This document shows positions 16,071 through 25,785 of a stretch of 64,000 nt of DNA, in pieces. The notes beneath the pieces are model-generated. The model worked only from the letters and a program-made list of their open reading frames with translations, searched no databases and was not told the origin of the DNA. Positions within the stretch are counted from its first letter, which is position 1. Each line of letters starts with the position of its first letter. This stretch comes from CAXRDE01 sp964229355 (lineage in GTDB: Bacteria; Cyanobacteriota; Sericytochromatia; UBA7694): assembly GCA_964229355.1 (NCBI GenBank), contig CAXRDE010000019.1, positions 124,001 to 188,000 of the forward strand, read 5' to 3'. Position numbers and translations under genes: made by a program.

Positions 16071-17828
16071 GTGGATGAAACCCAAATGATATCAACGATA
16101 GACGCTGTTCTTTATAAGGCGTATTTAGATTGTCTTTTTTTAGATCGTGAAACCTTAAGCACGCTAAGCCAAGAAATTCAGAGTTACGAAAGTGCAGTGA
16201 TGGCAGCTCACAGTCTACTGGATCACATGCGTATGCATCCCCGCCTGAGCAATTTGAACCTTCCTGAAACCCACAGTATTAAAGCCAAAGAACTGCCCAT
16301 ATTACTGGACTATATTCACCGTGCTTTGTGGCGACTTTTGCAGCGAGGCACCCAGGAGAACTTTTTACAAACCCTTCAACAAGAACTGGCTTACTTAATC
16401 CCCCGTTTGTGGCACGCTCCCAAGACACAGCAACAAGAAATTGCCCTCATCAAAGAAAACCTGCGAAAGAATGCTACTCTGTTTCAGAATACAGAGCTTT
16501 TGCATGCGCTTGAGCATCTTGAGGCACCTTCAGCGGCAGAATTATTACAGTATGTAGATGAAAGCCTACTGTCTGCCTGGCCCAAACAATTGGGCATTAT
16601 TATGACCAAAGACGCAAACCTGAGGGAGCACCTACAAACCCATAGCCAGGTGGACGGCATTGAATGGCTTGTGTTTGAAGATCTGAGCCAAATGCTACAA
16701 ACCCCGCTTTACCAGGAGCCCAATATGGTGTTAATTGGCCTGGATCAACCGCGCGTCAGTCTAGATCGTGTGCTGGATAATTTTCCACGCAGTGAAGTCA
16801 TTGGTATTGTCAAAGAAATGGCCCAACTCAAAAGCCATATGCTTCCCAGTCGCGTGCAACATATTCTTGAAGAGCAATGGTTGGCTCATTTTTTACCGGG
16901 CCTCATTCAGCGCAATTTACGTCAACGCTTTAAAGATGTACGCACCCTGAGTCGAGACTTTTTAACCGGACTGCCTTCCCTCATGGGCATGCGAGAGCAA
17001 TACGGTCAGCTCAAAAGTCTTTTTGCTCGGGTCAAAGGTCCCATGACCCTGGCCATTTTAGAGGTTCCCATTTTAAAGCAAATCGAAGACCAGGAAGGGC
17101 CCTACCTGGCGAGCGAGTGGTTGAAATCCTTTGGGCGTTTTATTCGCAACAGTTTGCGCACAACCGATTTTATTGGGCGCTGGATTCCGGATAAGTTCGT
17201 CTGCCTCTTGCCCCAGACGCATTTGGAAGGGGCACAAATTGCCTTCATGCGCTGCCTTGAAAGACTCCCCCAGGAGTTGTCTTTGCCACCTCAGGCCAAG
17301 TCCGATGACGCCCCCTCACTTATTTTTTGTGGTGGCCTGGCCATGATGGGGCAAGACACCCATTTTGAGCAAGCTTTACTGAACGCCTATGAGCAGCTCC
17401 AGCACAGCAAACAGAACCCTCAACAGCCTTTTGCCTATAGCCAGGAAGAGCTTAAAGCGTCTGTAAAACCTCATATTCTACTGTTGGACGATGATCCCAT
17501 TATTCAAGAAATGCTGCGCTTTGTCTTCTCCCGTGAGGGCTATGCCATTACTCAACTCACCAACGGAAAACATGTCTTAGAAACCTTAAACAAACTGCCC
17601 ACTTCTCTGGTGCTGCTAGACATTATGATGCCCGGCATGGACGGGTTTGAGGTGCTTGAAACCATCCGTTCTCAGCGTCAATTTGACCAGTTACCCGTGG
17701 TGATTTTGTCATCCATGAAGGGCGAAAACGATCTTGAAAAAGGTTTCAGCCTGGGAGCTGATGACTATATCTATAAACCCTTTTCACCCTCTGAACTGGT
17801 CATTCGCATTCGACGCTTTTTGCAGTAA
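16071..17828 (+). CDS. Response regulator: degenerate GGDEF domain plus C-terminal receiver
   Basis: 585 residues from the GTG at 16071; an ATG five codons later is the alternative, and neither has a good ribosome site. Residues about 1-290 are helical and unrecognised. About 290-430 is GGDEF-like: it opens DFLTGLPSLMGM as in active enzymes, but the catalytic loop reads RWIPDKF where GGDEF is expected, so no cyclase activity is likely. About 463-583 is an intact receiver: LLLDDDP acidic pocket, Asp in LLDIMMPGMDG, Thr/Ser in VILSSMKG, Lys in YKPF. A C-terminal receiver is an unusual order. It converges on the GT2 gene with a 3-base gap, which makes exopolysaccharide control a possible but unproven role. 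Confidence 0.83.
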   Translation: MDETQMISTIDAVLYKAYLDCLFLDRETLSTLSQEIQSYESAVMAAHSLLDHMRMHPRLSNLNLPETHSIKAKELPILLDYIHRALWRLLQRGTQENFLQTLQQELAYLIPRLWHAPKTQQQEIALIKENLRKNATLFQNTELLHALEHLEAPSAAELLQYVDESLLSAWPKQLGIIMTKDANLREHLQTHSQVDGIEWLVFEDLSQMLQTPLYQEPNMVLIGLDQPRVSLDRVLDNFPRSEVIGIVKEMAQLKSHMLPSRVQHILEEQWLAHFLPGLIQRNLRQRFKDVRTLSRDFLTGLPSLMGMREQYGQLKSLFARVKGPMTLAILEVPILKQIEDQEGPYLASEWLKSFGRFIRNSLRTTDFIGRWIPDKFVCLLPQTHLEGAQIAFMRCLERLPQELSLPPQAKSDDAPSLIFCGGLAMMGQDTHFEQALLNAYEQLQHSKQNPQQPFAYSQEELKASVKPHILLLDDDPIIQEMLRFVFSREGYAITQLTNGKHVLETLNKLPTSLVLLDIMMPGMDGFEVLETIRSQRQFDQLPVVILSSMKGENDLEKGFSLGADDYIYKPFSPSELVIRIRRFLQ

Positions 17829-17831
17829 GGC

Positions 17832-19238
17832 TTAAACCGCTGTTTTTTGAAAACCCTTGCGCTCCATCTTGCCCCACTTTGTCTTGCGTGAAAAGAGACG
17901 TTTGAGGGTGCCACGAATGCGCCAGAAAGACACCAATTGACGGTAGCCTATGTTTTCAAACACGGCGGTCAGCATTAACCAAATCAAATCGTATTTGCGT
18001 TGGTAACGCCGAAAGGTCAGTTCTTCGAGGGCCACGGCAAACACCGAAATAATGCTGCCATATACAAACGCGATGAGTAAAAACGCCAGGGTAAAACCCA
18101 GCGATAAACGTCCCATCAGCGCTAGAGCAATCACCGAAATATAACCTAGAACCTCAATCACAGGTCCTAACATCTCAAAGAAAAAGTAATAGGGATAAGC
18201 CAGGAGCCCCACACGGCCATAGGCCGGATTAAAAAGCATAATCCGGTGCTTAAAGAGACACTCAATCAAGCCTCGCTGCCAGCGATCCCGTTGGTTGGAC
18301 AAAATGCGTAAGCTTTCGGGGCACTCTGTCCAGGCCACCGGATCCGGCACAAAGGCAATATCGTAAGGCATCTTTTTTTCGCGGGCATAACGGTGCAGGC
18401 GCACAATAAGCTCCATATCTTCACCCACCGTGGCGTGGTCGTAGCCTCCAGCCTGGACCACAAGGTTACGGCGAAACACCCCAAAAGCCCCTGAAATAAT
18501 AATGGTTCCGCCCAGCACACTCCAACCCATTCTGCCTGACAAAAAGGCCCTCAGGTACTCTAACACCTGAAAGCGAGCCCAGAGCGATTGGGGTAATCGC
18601 ACATCTGTCACCACGCCCCGGTCCACCGTACAACCATTGGCAATACGAATAATGCCACCGGCCGCAATCGTATCTGCGTTCTCTAAAAAGGGGCGCACCA
18701 CCCGCAAAAGCGCATCGCGCTCAATTAAGCTATCGGCATCAATGGCGCAAAACAAAGGCGAATGCGAAAAGTTTAAGCCGGTATTCAAAGCATCGGCTTT
18801 TCCACCGTTGTCTTTATCAATTAGCCAGAGGTTGTGAAATTTTTCAGAGCGATAAACCTTGCGCACATGGGCCGTGGGAACATTAGTAAGTGGCATGCGC
18901 GACATGGGCTCCATTTGGTAAGCCCTGAGCAATTGCTTCACGGTTTGATCCGTAGAGCCGTCATTGATCACTAAAATTTCATAATCTGGGTACTGTAAGT
19001 TCAGCAGCGCACGCACCGAGTCAACACAAGTGGCCTCTTCGTTATAAGAGGGTACCAACAAAGAAATAGGGGGAGCCCCCGCGGAGTTTAAAAGATGCTC
19101 AATATTGACGGATTTGAGACGACGGGCATACTTTCTCAGAGCACCAAAAGAGATAATACTGGTCGCCAAATACACCGTGTTCAAAAGAAACAAATACAAT
19201 AAATTTACCGTGTTCAGCAAGGTAAAGAAAAAAACCAT
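17832..19238 (-). CDS. Membrane GT2 glycosyltransferase, cellulose/PNAG-synthase type
   Basis: 468 residues. One or two N-terminal membrane helices, a cytosolic GT2 domain and about four C-terminal helices, as in processive polysaccharide synthases. Motifs: VPSYNEEA and VINDGSTD (nucleotide binding), KADALNTGL, DxD as IDADS, GED acceptor-site motif in TVGEDMEL, and QRDRW (Q-x-x-R-W) near 305. These point to a polymerising beta-glycosyltransferase that couples synthesis with membrane export. The sugar cannot be told. It is divergent from the HEAT/YaiO pair with an 81-base shared upstream region. Confidence 0.88.
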   Translation of the reverse strand: MVFFFTLLNTVNLLYLFLLNTVYLATSIISFGALRKYARRLKSVNIEHLLNSAGAPPISLLVPSYNEEATCVDSVRALLNLQYPDYEILVINDGSTDQTVKQLLRAYQMEPMSRMPLTNVPTAHVRKVYRSEKFHNLWLIDKDNGGKADALNTGLNFSHSPLFCAIDADSLIERDALLRVVRPFLENADTIAAGGIIRIANGCTVDRGVVTDVRLPQSLWARFQVLEYLRAFLSGRMGWSVLGGTIIISGAFGVFRRNLVVQAGGYDHATVGEDMELIVRLHRYAREKKMPYDIAFVPDPVAWTECPESLRILSNQRDRWQRGLIECLFKHRIMLFNPAYGRVGLLAYPYYFFFEMLGPVIEVLGYISVIALALMGRLSLGFTLAFLLIAFVYGSIISVFAVALEELTFRRYQRKYDLIWLMLTAVFENIGYRQLVSFWRIRGTLKRLFSRKTKWGKMERKGFQKTAV

Positions 19239-19319
19239 AAAGAAAAGCCTTTATTTTTGCTTAAGTCAAAAAATGTTCAGTAGAATAGAAAAAAGTATAC
19301 TCTAAATCAGGATCTTATC

Positions 19320-20936
19320 ATGCCTTTTGCTCTGCCTAACCTGCAGCTTATTTTTGCAAACCCGCTGGTGCTCATGCTTACCATTTATATGGTGGTACTG
19401 GCGATCGTGGCCTGTATTTTAGTGGTCATTACCTTACAATTGCATCAAAAAAATCAGCGCACCGCACAAAAATGGGCCGAAATGGAAACCCGTTGGCAAC
19501 CTTTGCTGCTCAAAACCCTGGGCGGTGAAATGTGGCCCGAAGAACTTCAGGCACAGATTTACCCCGGAGAAGGCTTTTATTTTATTGATTATCTAACCCG
19601 TTATGCCGAAAAGCTCAGCGGCGAAAGTCGCCAGCGGGCGACAGCATTGGCTTCTCCTTATTTACCCCAGTTGCTCAATCGCGTGAAACAGGGCGATGCC
19701 GAACAGCGAGCACGGGCAATTTTGACCCTGAGTATTTTAGCCCCTGAAGGGCATCAAAGCCGTATGGTGGAGGCCTTAGAAGACGAGTCTCCGCTGGTGT
19801 CCACCATGGCCGCACGCGCCCTGGCAGAAAATGGCTCCATTAACCACCTTGCGCCCATTCTTGAGAAAATGCCCCGCTTTCGCTCCTGGAGCCAAAGTTA
19901 TCTGGTGTCTATGTTGGTGTCTTTGGCAAAAGAGCACCCTGAAAAACTGCGTGAAGCCCTGGTGTTAACCCATCAGCCCAATTGGGTAAAAACGGTGATT
20001 ATTAAAGCCTTAACAGAAATAAAAGATTGGCACACCCTTCCGCTGGCCGTACAGTTTCTACAGGAAGACGCCCATCGAGAGGTCCAGGCCGCTTCGCTAC
20101 AATTTTTAGCCCGCATTGGCCATGAAGGGTTATTGGATTTAATTCGAAAAAAATGTCTGGACGAAGACTTTGTCATTCGCTTAAACGCCGTCAAAGCCCT
20201 GGCGAATCTGGGCAACATTGAAGATCGGGATCGTTTACTGCATCTTTTGCACGATCCTTCTCAATGGATTGCCTATCAGGCAGCTCTGGCCCTTAAATCC
20301 ACCAGGCATTTTGACGAATTACTGGCCGTCGCTTTATCGGAGCATCCCCGCTCTGAATTGGCCAGAGAAGTGCTTTACGACCTGGAGTCCCCTGAAAGCG
20401 TGGCCTTTTTATCTAAAACAGAGCACTTTGTAGAACTGGCACCCCAGTGGCTGCGTAAAGTCAAACGCAAAGACACGCGCGATCAGTGGCGACAGGTCGA
20501 AAAAGTACTGCTGAACCCTCAAACGCCGCTTACCGTAAAACAGCTGATCGCCCAGCATTTGGATCAGCAAAGCCCGGTTTGGTTGTTCCATGCGTTAGAA
20601 AAAGAGTTTTTAGAAACCCGACATCATCCGGCCTCCAGTCTGGTCACGGCCCTTTATCGTCTTCAACCCGATGCGGCAGTGCGCTGCTTTCAGGACAATT
20701 TCTTTCTCATTGAAAATGCAGCTGTGCAATTTCAGGTTTTTCAGTACATCCAACGCAAGGCGCGCCCCGAGTTTCTGGCCTTTTATAAACAGCTTCAAAG
20801 CACCTTACGCCAGCAGCCCCAGACGCTTGCCTTGAGCCCTGGCCAACAGCAAGAGATGCAACCTCAGGTAGAGCAGTTGATTCATAAAAGCCTCCTGGGC
20901 GAAGGACGCACCCAGCGACTCTCTGGTGATTTTTAA
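19320..20936 (+). CDS. Membrane-anchored HEAT-repeat protein
   Basis: 538 residues. One N-terminal membrane helix (about 15-38, IYMVVLAIVACILVVI), then a charged segment and a long array of HEAT-type helical repeats, for example ARAILTLSILAPEGHQSRMV, PLVSTMAARALAENG, DFVIRLNAVKALANLGNIED, QWIAYQAALALKST. HEAT arrays are protein-binding scaffolds. It lies between the GT2 synthase and the YaiO-type barrel, so a periplasmic or cytosolic assembly role for polysaccharide export is inferred. The next gene starts 24 bases later, so the two are an operon. Confidence 0.82.
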   Translation: MPFALPNLQLIFANPLVLMLTIYMVVLAIVACILVVITLQLHQKNQRTAQKWAEMETRWQPLLLKTLGGEMWPEELQAQIYPGEGFYFIDYLTRYAEKLSGESRQRATALASPYLPQLLNRVKQGDAEQRARAILTLSILAPEGHQSRMVEALEDESPLVSTMAARALAENGSINHLAPILEKMPRFRSWSQSYLVSMLVSLAKEHPEKLREALVLTHQPNWVKTVIIKALTEIKDWHTLPLAVQFLQEDAHREVQAASLQFLARIGHEGLLDLIRKKCLDEDFVIRLNAVKALANLGNIEDRDRLLHLLHDPSQWIAYQAALALKSTRHFDELLAVALSEHPRSELAREVLYDLESPESVAFLSKTEHFVELAPQWLRKVKRKDTRDQWRQVEKVLLNPQTPLTVKQLIAQHLDQQSPVWLFHALEKEFLETRHHPASSLVTALYRLQPDAAVRCFQDNFFLIENAAVQFQVFQYIQRKARPEFLAFYKQLQSTLRQQPQTLALSPGQQQEMQPQVEQLIHKSLLGEGRTQRLSGDF

Positions 20937-20960
20937 TCTTACGATGAAAGTGCAATACCC

Positions 20961-22226
20961 ATGCTTGATGTTTTAACTGCTTTTGCCCTGTGGGGCAGCC
21001 TGCCCCTGGCACAAATCGCTCTGGAACCCCAACCCCCTGCTGAAGCCCCTCAAAGTTATGAGGCGCTATATGAACAGGCCAGGACACAAGCCCTTCAGGG
21101 CGAGTATGCCGAGGCCCTGGTCACGTACAATCGTTTACTGGCGTTGTATCCCGACAATAGCGATGGGCTTCTGGGGCGCGCCCAGGTGCAGTCCTGGCTC
21201 AAAAATTATCCTGAGGCCCGGCAAGATTTTGAAGCGATCCTAAAAAAAAGTCCCGACTATACTGAAGCCTGGCAAGGTTTGCTACGGATTTATCTGTGGC
21301 AAAATAACGCGGCGGCATTTCAGCAGGCCATGGACCAGTGGCAACAGGCACAACCTCAACACGCAGAGCCGCTCTTGCTTCAAGCCCAATGGCACATTCA
21401 GCAACGGCAATTTTCACTGGCTCGCCAGGTACTGACCCAGGCAAAAGCCCTGGGTGCTTCCCCCGATGAAGTGGCTCCTCTTTTGGCCCGTTTGAACCGT
21501 TTGCCTGGAGCTCTCCCCTGGGAAGCCAGCCTCAACTACGAAGGGCAAGCCTTTACAGAACAACAGGTGCCCTGGCATACGGTCACTGGCGGGATCAAAT
21601 ACAATTTTGAAAAAGCCAGTATCGCCCTGCAAAGCCTGAGTACGCAACGCTTTGGTCTCTTTGACCAGGGGTTTATTGCGGATACCTATACAGAGCTATG
21701 GCCCGGTGCCTATGGGAACCTTCGTGCACAAGTGGTGATGGACGCCGATGTCTTACCCCAATTCGATATTCTGGGAGAACTGTATCAGAGCTTTGCCGAT
21801 ACCTGGGAAGTTTCAGGCGCTTACCGTCTGATGCATTACCCCACCAATCAAATTCACTTTATGCAGGGCAGCATAGGTAAGTACTGGGGCAACTGGTATT
21901 TTCGTGTACAACCCATGCTCTTTTTGGCAGGCCAGGCCGATGCAGAGGCTGGACCCGGTGGAAACCTCACCCTTTGGGCACGTTATTATTACGGCACCGT
22001 GGACGACTTTGTGGAGATGCGCACCGGTATGGGACGCCGCATTGCGGTCATCGGCAGCAGCGCACAGGGCGCGGAACTCCAGGGTCAGACCAATGCTTTT
22101 GCTCTTCTGAGCGCTCAGCACTTTATTTCACCGCAATGGGGCTTTACAGGAACGCTGAATTTTAACTACGATGAGCAATTTGCCGATCGTTTTGGCGGTA
22201 GCATCGGCACGCTGTACCGCTTTTAG
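20961..22226 (+). CDS. TPR plus YaiO-type outer-membrane beta-barrel protein
   Basis: 421 residues. A signal-like N-terminus (MLDVLTAFALWGSLPLAQIA) is followed by TPR repeats at about 35-180 (ALQGEYAEALVTYNRLLALY, AEAWQGLLRIYLWQNNAAAF). The C-terminal half is beta-rich with alternating aromatic residues (VTGGIKYNFEKASIALQ, YYGTVDDFVEMRTGMGRR) and ends in Phe, as outer-membrane barrels do. The layout resembles the YaiO family and TPR-barrel export proteins of the BcsC/PgaA kind. Likely role: outer-membrane passage of the polymer made by the neighbouring GT2. TPR and barrel are clear; the YaiO label is from memory. Confidence 0.78.
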   Translation: MLDVLTAFALWGSLPLAQIALEPQPPAEAPQSYEALYEQARTQALQGEYAEALVTYNRLLALYPDNSDGLLGRAQVQSWLKNYPEARQDFEAILKKSPDYTEAWQGLLRIYLWQNNAAAFQQAMDQWQQAQPQHAEPLLLQAQWHIQQRQFSLARQVLTQAKALGASPDEVAPLLARLNRLPGALPWEASLNYEGQAFTEQQVPWHTVTGGIKYNFEKASIALQSLSTQRFGLFDQGFIADTYTELWPGAYGNLRAQVVMDADVLPQFDILGELYQSFADTWEVSGAYRLMHYPTNQIHFMQGSIGKYWGNWYFRVQPMLFLAGQADAEAGPGGNLTLWARYYYGTVDDFVEMRTGMGRRIAVIGSSAQGAELQGQTNAFALLSAQHFISPQWGFTGTLNFNYDEQFADRFGGSIGTLYRF

Positions 22227-22227
22227 C

Positions 22228-24426
22228 TTAATTGGGCAATGCGTTTAAAACCTGCTTCAAGGTGTCTAAGCCGTTTTTTATGCGGGGTACCGTCGCAGGG
22301 GCCTTATCCCAGGTATTCCAGCGGTAGCGTTCGGTTTCTAAAAGCTGCCCCTGCAAACCAATGCTCAGACCGATCCCTTCCGAGGTGCGGGTTTCACGCC
22401 CTGGCGTTTTGCGATCATCGTGCATAACCGATCGGGTACTGGGATCTGCAAACTGGAGCATGACCCAGGGCAACCTGATTTCTACCTGATTGCCCTGAAG
22501 CATTACCGCATCATGACTGCTCAAAACCTCGGTACCCTGCTGTATGGACAATTTGCCGATTTCAAAAGAAGTGGCCGGAAACACCTGGCTGCCGTCACGG
22601 CTTGTGGTGCGCTGCCCGTTCTGCCATCGCTCCAGCACCCAGGCTGCACCATGGGTCGCCGTGGACTGATACAGCTGGCGAGGCCCCGAAGAGTTGTGCC
22701 AAATGCCGTAGAGATCATACGCCTGGGTCACGTAGAGATTGGCCTGCAGCCCAGCTTTAACCGTTAAGGCAAATTCATTGCGCCGTTGGGTTTCTTGCCC
22801 CCCAGGTAAACGGGTTTCACCGAGATCATCGGCATAGGTATCAAAGCCAAGCACAAGGTCTTGATTACCCAGGGGTTCTTTTAACTGCAAACGCACCCTA
22901 AAAAAGGCCGCATCTGCTGCCACTTCCACTTTCTCTACAGCAGGATGGGCGGCGTTGCCCAGGGGCTGCACAGTCTGATAAGCCGCGGTGGGTAAATCAA
23001 AAGCGATCAAACCAAAATTTTCTTCGGGAGACGTCATATTGTGCCAAAGGCGGTAGCGCTCACGGGGCAGCGTGCGTTCGTCTACAATCCAGGTGCGTTT
23101 CCACCATTCATCAATCCAGGCAAAGACCATGCCTCCGGCGGTCCTGGCTTCATAAAGATCGCGGGTTAAACGGGCATTGCCCGCCTGTTGTTCGCGCTCG
23201 GACAAACCGCCGTGATGTATGCCATTGGGACTGAAGTGGGCATTGCCCCAGCTTGAGGACGTGCCGTACTCCCCAATGACCAGCGGCATGTCTTTGTAAT
23301 GGGCCTTGAGGTCTTTTAAATAACCCAAATAATTGTTGAGTCCTTGTTCATCACGTGCCTGTTGATACACCGGATCGTGAATAATGAAATTGGGGTAGTA
23401 GGGGTACGCGTGGAAGCTTGGAAAATAGCCTGCGGGCAGGTTTTTCATTTCCAATTGGGCAAAGTCAAAGGAGGCCACATCTTCCTGAGATTCTTCCGGG
23501 TTTTCAGTGGGATGACTCAGGGGATCGAGGGTGGGCCAACTGGAGACGCTAATCGGACGATCAACCCGGTAATTCTTGCGTTCATGATCTACCACATAAT
23601 CCACCTGCTCGGCCCACCACACTTCAGTGGGATTTCCGGTAATGGCCACATTTTTGCCGTCATAACGGGTGCGGGAAACATGTTTTTCATTGGTGGTCAG
23701 CACCTCCTCAGGAGAAACTTCCCGGCCAATGATCCAGCCAGCCACCCAGCGGGAAATATCTGCGGTGTACTCACCATACGCCCGTCCCCGGCGCGCACCA
23801 ATTTGCGCATTGCCGTGAACCGCATCAATGACCTCGCGGGCTCCCGCCTGAAAGGCTGTGGTTTCATCGTAAAGATCATGAAGCCCTTCTTTTTCATCCA
23901 ACCAAATGCCATGAAACACATAGAGCGGGTCCTCAGGATGCTGGGCATTAAAGCGGGCCAGTTCTTCATAAAAGCGAGGAAAATGTAAGGTATAAATGCG
24001 CAGGTTATTAAAGCCCATGGCATGCATCTGGGCAAACCATTCTGCATACTGCTGACGGGTGGCCGCCAGGTCTCCGGCCTGCGTCCCGGGCAACCCTACA
24101 CCGAGGTTAACACCCTTGATATAAAAATTTTCGTAGCCCGTGCCGTTCCAGCGCTGAAGATAGGTATCATGGCGGGCGCTAAAGGGCACCGCGTACTCTG
24201 CCGGAAAACGTAAAGGCTCAGTGGGTTTGTCTAAGTCGGGTTGAGAAAACGCCTCCGAAGTGTCCTGGGTGCCGTCCCGAAGGTTTGCAATTTCACGGGA
24301 GGTATTCAAGTTTCCCTCCAGGCCACTGACACCCACCAAAAGTTGGTCCACCGCCTGACAGGCCACCAGTTGCAAAAGAATCAGCGAAGCGGCCAACGCG
24401 CGTCTTCCAACAATAGAAATATGCAT
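22228..24426 (-). CDS. Secreted glycoside hydrolase-like lipoprotein (clan GH-A type)
   Basis: 732 residues. The signal sequence ends in lipobox LVAC. The central domain (about 80-480) looks like a TIM-barrel glycosidase: FYIKGVNLGVGLPG at the start, LRIYTLHFPRFY, GWIIGREVSPEEV as candidate acid/base region, and PLVIGEYGTSSSWGN with the likely nucleophile Glu, then VFAWIDEWWKRTW. The C-terminal part (about 500-720) is beta-rich and may bind carbohydrate (LVLGFDTYADDLGE). A good AAAGG site precedes the ATG. It converges with the YaiO-like gene, one base apart. Role: trimming or degrading the locus polysaccharide, by context. The exact GH family is not determined. Confidence 0.78.
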   Translation of the reverse strand: MHISIVGRRALAASLILLQLVACQAVDQLLVGVSGLEGNLNTSREIANLRDGTQDTSEAFSQPDLDKPTEPLRFPAEYAVPFSARHDTYLQRWNGTGYENFYIKGVNLGVGLPGTQAGDLAATRQQYAEWFAQMHAMGFNNLRIYTLHFPRFYEELARFNAQHPEDPLYVFHGIWLDEKEGLHDLYDETTAFQAGAREVIDAVHGNAQIGARRGRAYGEYTADISRWVAGWIIGREVSPEEVLTTNEKHVSRTRYDGKNVAITGNPTEVWWAEQVDYVVDHERKNYRVDRPISVSSWPTLDPLSHPTENPEESQEDVASFDFAQLEMKNLPAGYFPSFHAYPYYPNFIIHDPVYQQARDEQGLNNYLGYLKDLKAHYKDMPLVIGEYGTSSSWGNAHFSPNGIHHGGLSEREQQAGNARLTRDLYEARTAGGMVFAWIDEWWKRTWIVDERTLPRERYRLWHNMTSPEENFGLIAFDLPTAAYQTVQPLGNAAHPAVEKVEVAADAAFFRVRLQLKEPLGNQDLVLGFDTYADDLGETRLPGGQETQRRNEFALTVKAGLQANLYVTQAYDLYGIWHNSSGPRQLYQSTATHGAAWVLERWQNGQRTTSRDGSQVFPATSFEIGKLSIQQGTEVLSSHDAVMLQGNQVEIRLPWVMLQFADPSTRSVMHDDRKTPGRETRTSEGIGLSIGLQGQLLETERYRWNTWDKAPATVPRIKNGLDTLKQVLNALPN

Positions 24427-24495
24427 AAAAACCTTTCTCTAACAGGAGTCTAACTCAGTGTAAGGTATCTTAGCTGACAAAAGCCAGCGCTTTGC

Positions 24496-25785
24496 TTATC
24501 CCGAAGACAAACGCCATTTTCCAGTGGGTTCATCAAAGGTCATTCTACAGCCTAGCTGCTCCAAAGCATTCAAAATGAAAGCCGTTTCCCCCTGACGCTC
24601 ACCCACAAAACCACCCCCCATTTTTTCAAACAGCGAATGTTGACGATACTTCCCGTTTAAAATGGCTTGTAAAACGGGCACAAAACGAGGATCTCGCAAT
24701 CGCGTAATGGTGGCCAAAGCATCTTGTAGCAAACCGCTATGATCTTGTAAAACCGCTTGTTGCAAGATCGGCAACACCGCATCATACGCCTCGGGATGCT
24801 CTTCGCAGGGACGCGAGCGCTCGCTGGTACGGGCCAGGGCCTGCCAGGCGCTCAGGGTCAATACCGCTGGCCACTCAAGCGGGTGAGATTGCACAAGCTG
24901 GTGCAGCACCAGGCGCTCCTGAGGATGGGGCAGTTGCAACCAACAGGACAGCACCTGCTGCAAGGTCGTATATGCCAGGCGGCGCTCAGAAACAGTCTCT
25001 GGCTTTAGGGTTTGAAGTAAGGCGCTTTCCCAGCGGGGATCAGCTTGCCACACACTGAGCATTTCTAAGAGCACCGCCTCAGGAGTATGGGGATCTTTAA
25101 AGAGCGGTAAAAAATAATCGTATTGTAAATCTAAAGCCTGGGAACGCGCCAGTAAACGAATGGCACAGCACTGAACTGAAACCCAGCCCGAGCTTTTGAG
25201 AGCCCGCAAAGCCAGGGTTTCAACCTGGTCTGCCGACATGGCCAATTCAGAAAAATCCGGGCGAAAGGTTTGCTCATTCCAGGAAAGCCATACCACGCGC
25301 TCTAAGGCCTGTGACCAGACATCTCCGCGATCTTCGGGCAACCGGGCCTGAGCGTAACGTTCAACCCCCTCAAAGTTTAAATCGTGCAGTACGCGATCCC
25401 GGATCCGTTGAGGGACCTGAGGTAAACGTAACTTTTTTTGCCATTCAAAAAAAGCCTGCTCTAAATCGCCCAGGGCCTGATAACGGGTAAAAGGCCCCCG
25501 GGGAACGTTGGGAAAGTAGGTATAAGGAGAACTTTGCTGGCGATAAAAATACTGCAAAAGCTGATCAAAGCGATGTTGAAACAACTGTTGAACCTGCTGG
25601 GCCTGGTCAGGTGAGAGCTGTTTGTTTAACACCAGACGCTGTAAACGGTTGAGCTCCCGATCCATCCAGACGCGCAATAAGGACCAGTCAGGCGAAGGCT
25701 GGGGAACCTCAAAAAAATACTGCAGTCGCAACCAGAGCGCCTGCACCTGTTGCCAATCAGGACTGAGGAGGAGTTCCTGAAGCAT
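24496..25785 (-). CDS. Uncharacterised helical repeat protein (HEAT-like)
   Basis: 429 residues from the ATG at 25785 (MLQELLLSPDW), overlapping the end of the ParA-like gene by 29 bases; a longer frame to 25884 would overlap it more. The protein is helical and rich in Leu, Gln and Trp. Segments such as VETLALRALKSSGWVSVQCC, PEAVLLEMLSVW and LLQDALATITRLRDPRFVPV look HEAT-like. The C-terminus has a Gly-rich stretch (EKMGGGFVGER). No signal peptide. Translational overlap suggests it works with the ParA protein; function unknown. Confidence 0.72.
   Translation of the reverse strand: MLQELLLSPDWQQVQALWLRLQYFFEVPQPSPDWSLLRVWMDRELNRLQRLVLNKQLSPDQAQQVQQLFQHRFDQLLQYFYRQQSSPYTYFPNVPRGPFTRYQALGDLEQAFFEWQKKLRLPQVPQRIRDRVLHDLNFEGVERYAQARLPEDRGDVWSQALERVVWLSWNEQTFRPDFSELAMSADQVETLALRALKSSGWVSVQCCAIRLLARSQALDLQYDYFLPLFKDPHTPEAVLLEMLSVWQADPRWESALLQTLKPETVSERRLAYTTLQQVLSCWLQLPHPQERLVLHQLVQSHPLEWPAVLTLSAWQALARTSERSRPCEEHPEAYDAVLPILQQAVLQDHSGLLQDALATITRLRDPRFVPVLQAILNGKYRQHSLFEKMGGGFVGERQGETAFILNALEQLGCRMTFDEPTGKWRLSSG

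Noticed and set aside
22420..23988. Plus-strand frames inside the glycoside hydrolase gene (115 and 214 residues)
   Set aside because: Antisense shadows of a gene with clear lipobox and glycosidase motifs; no ribosome sites.
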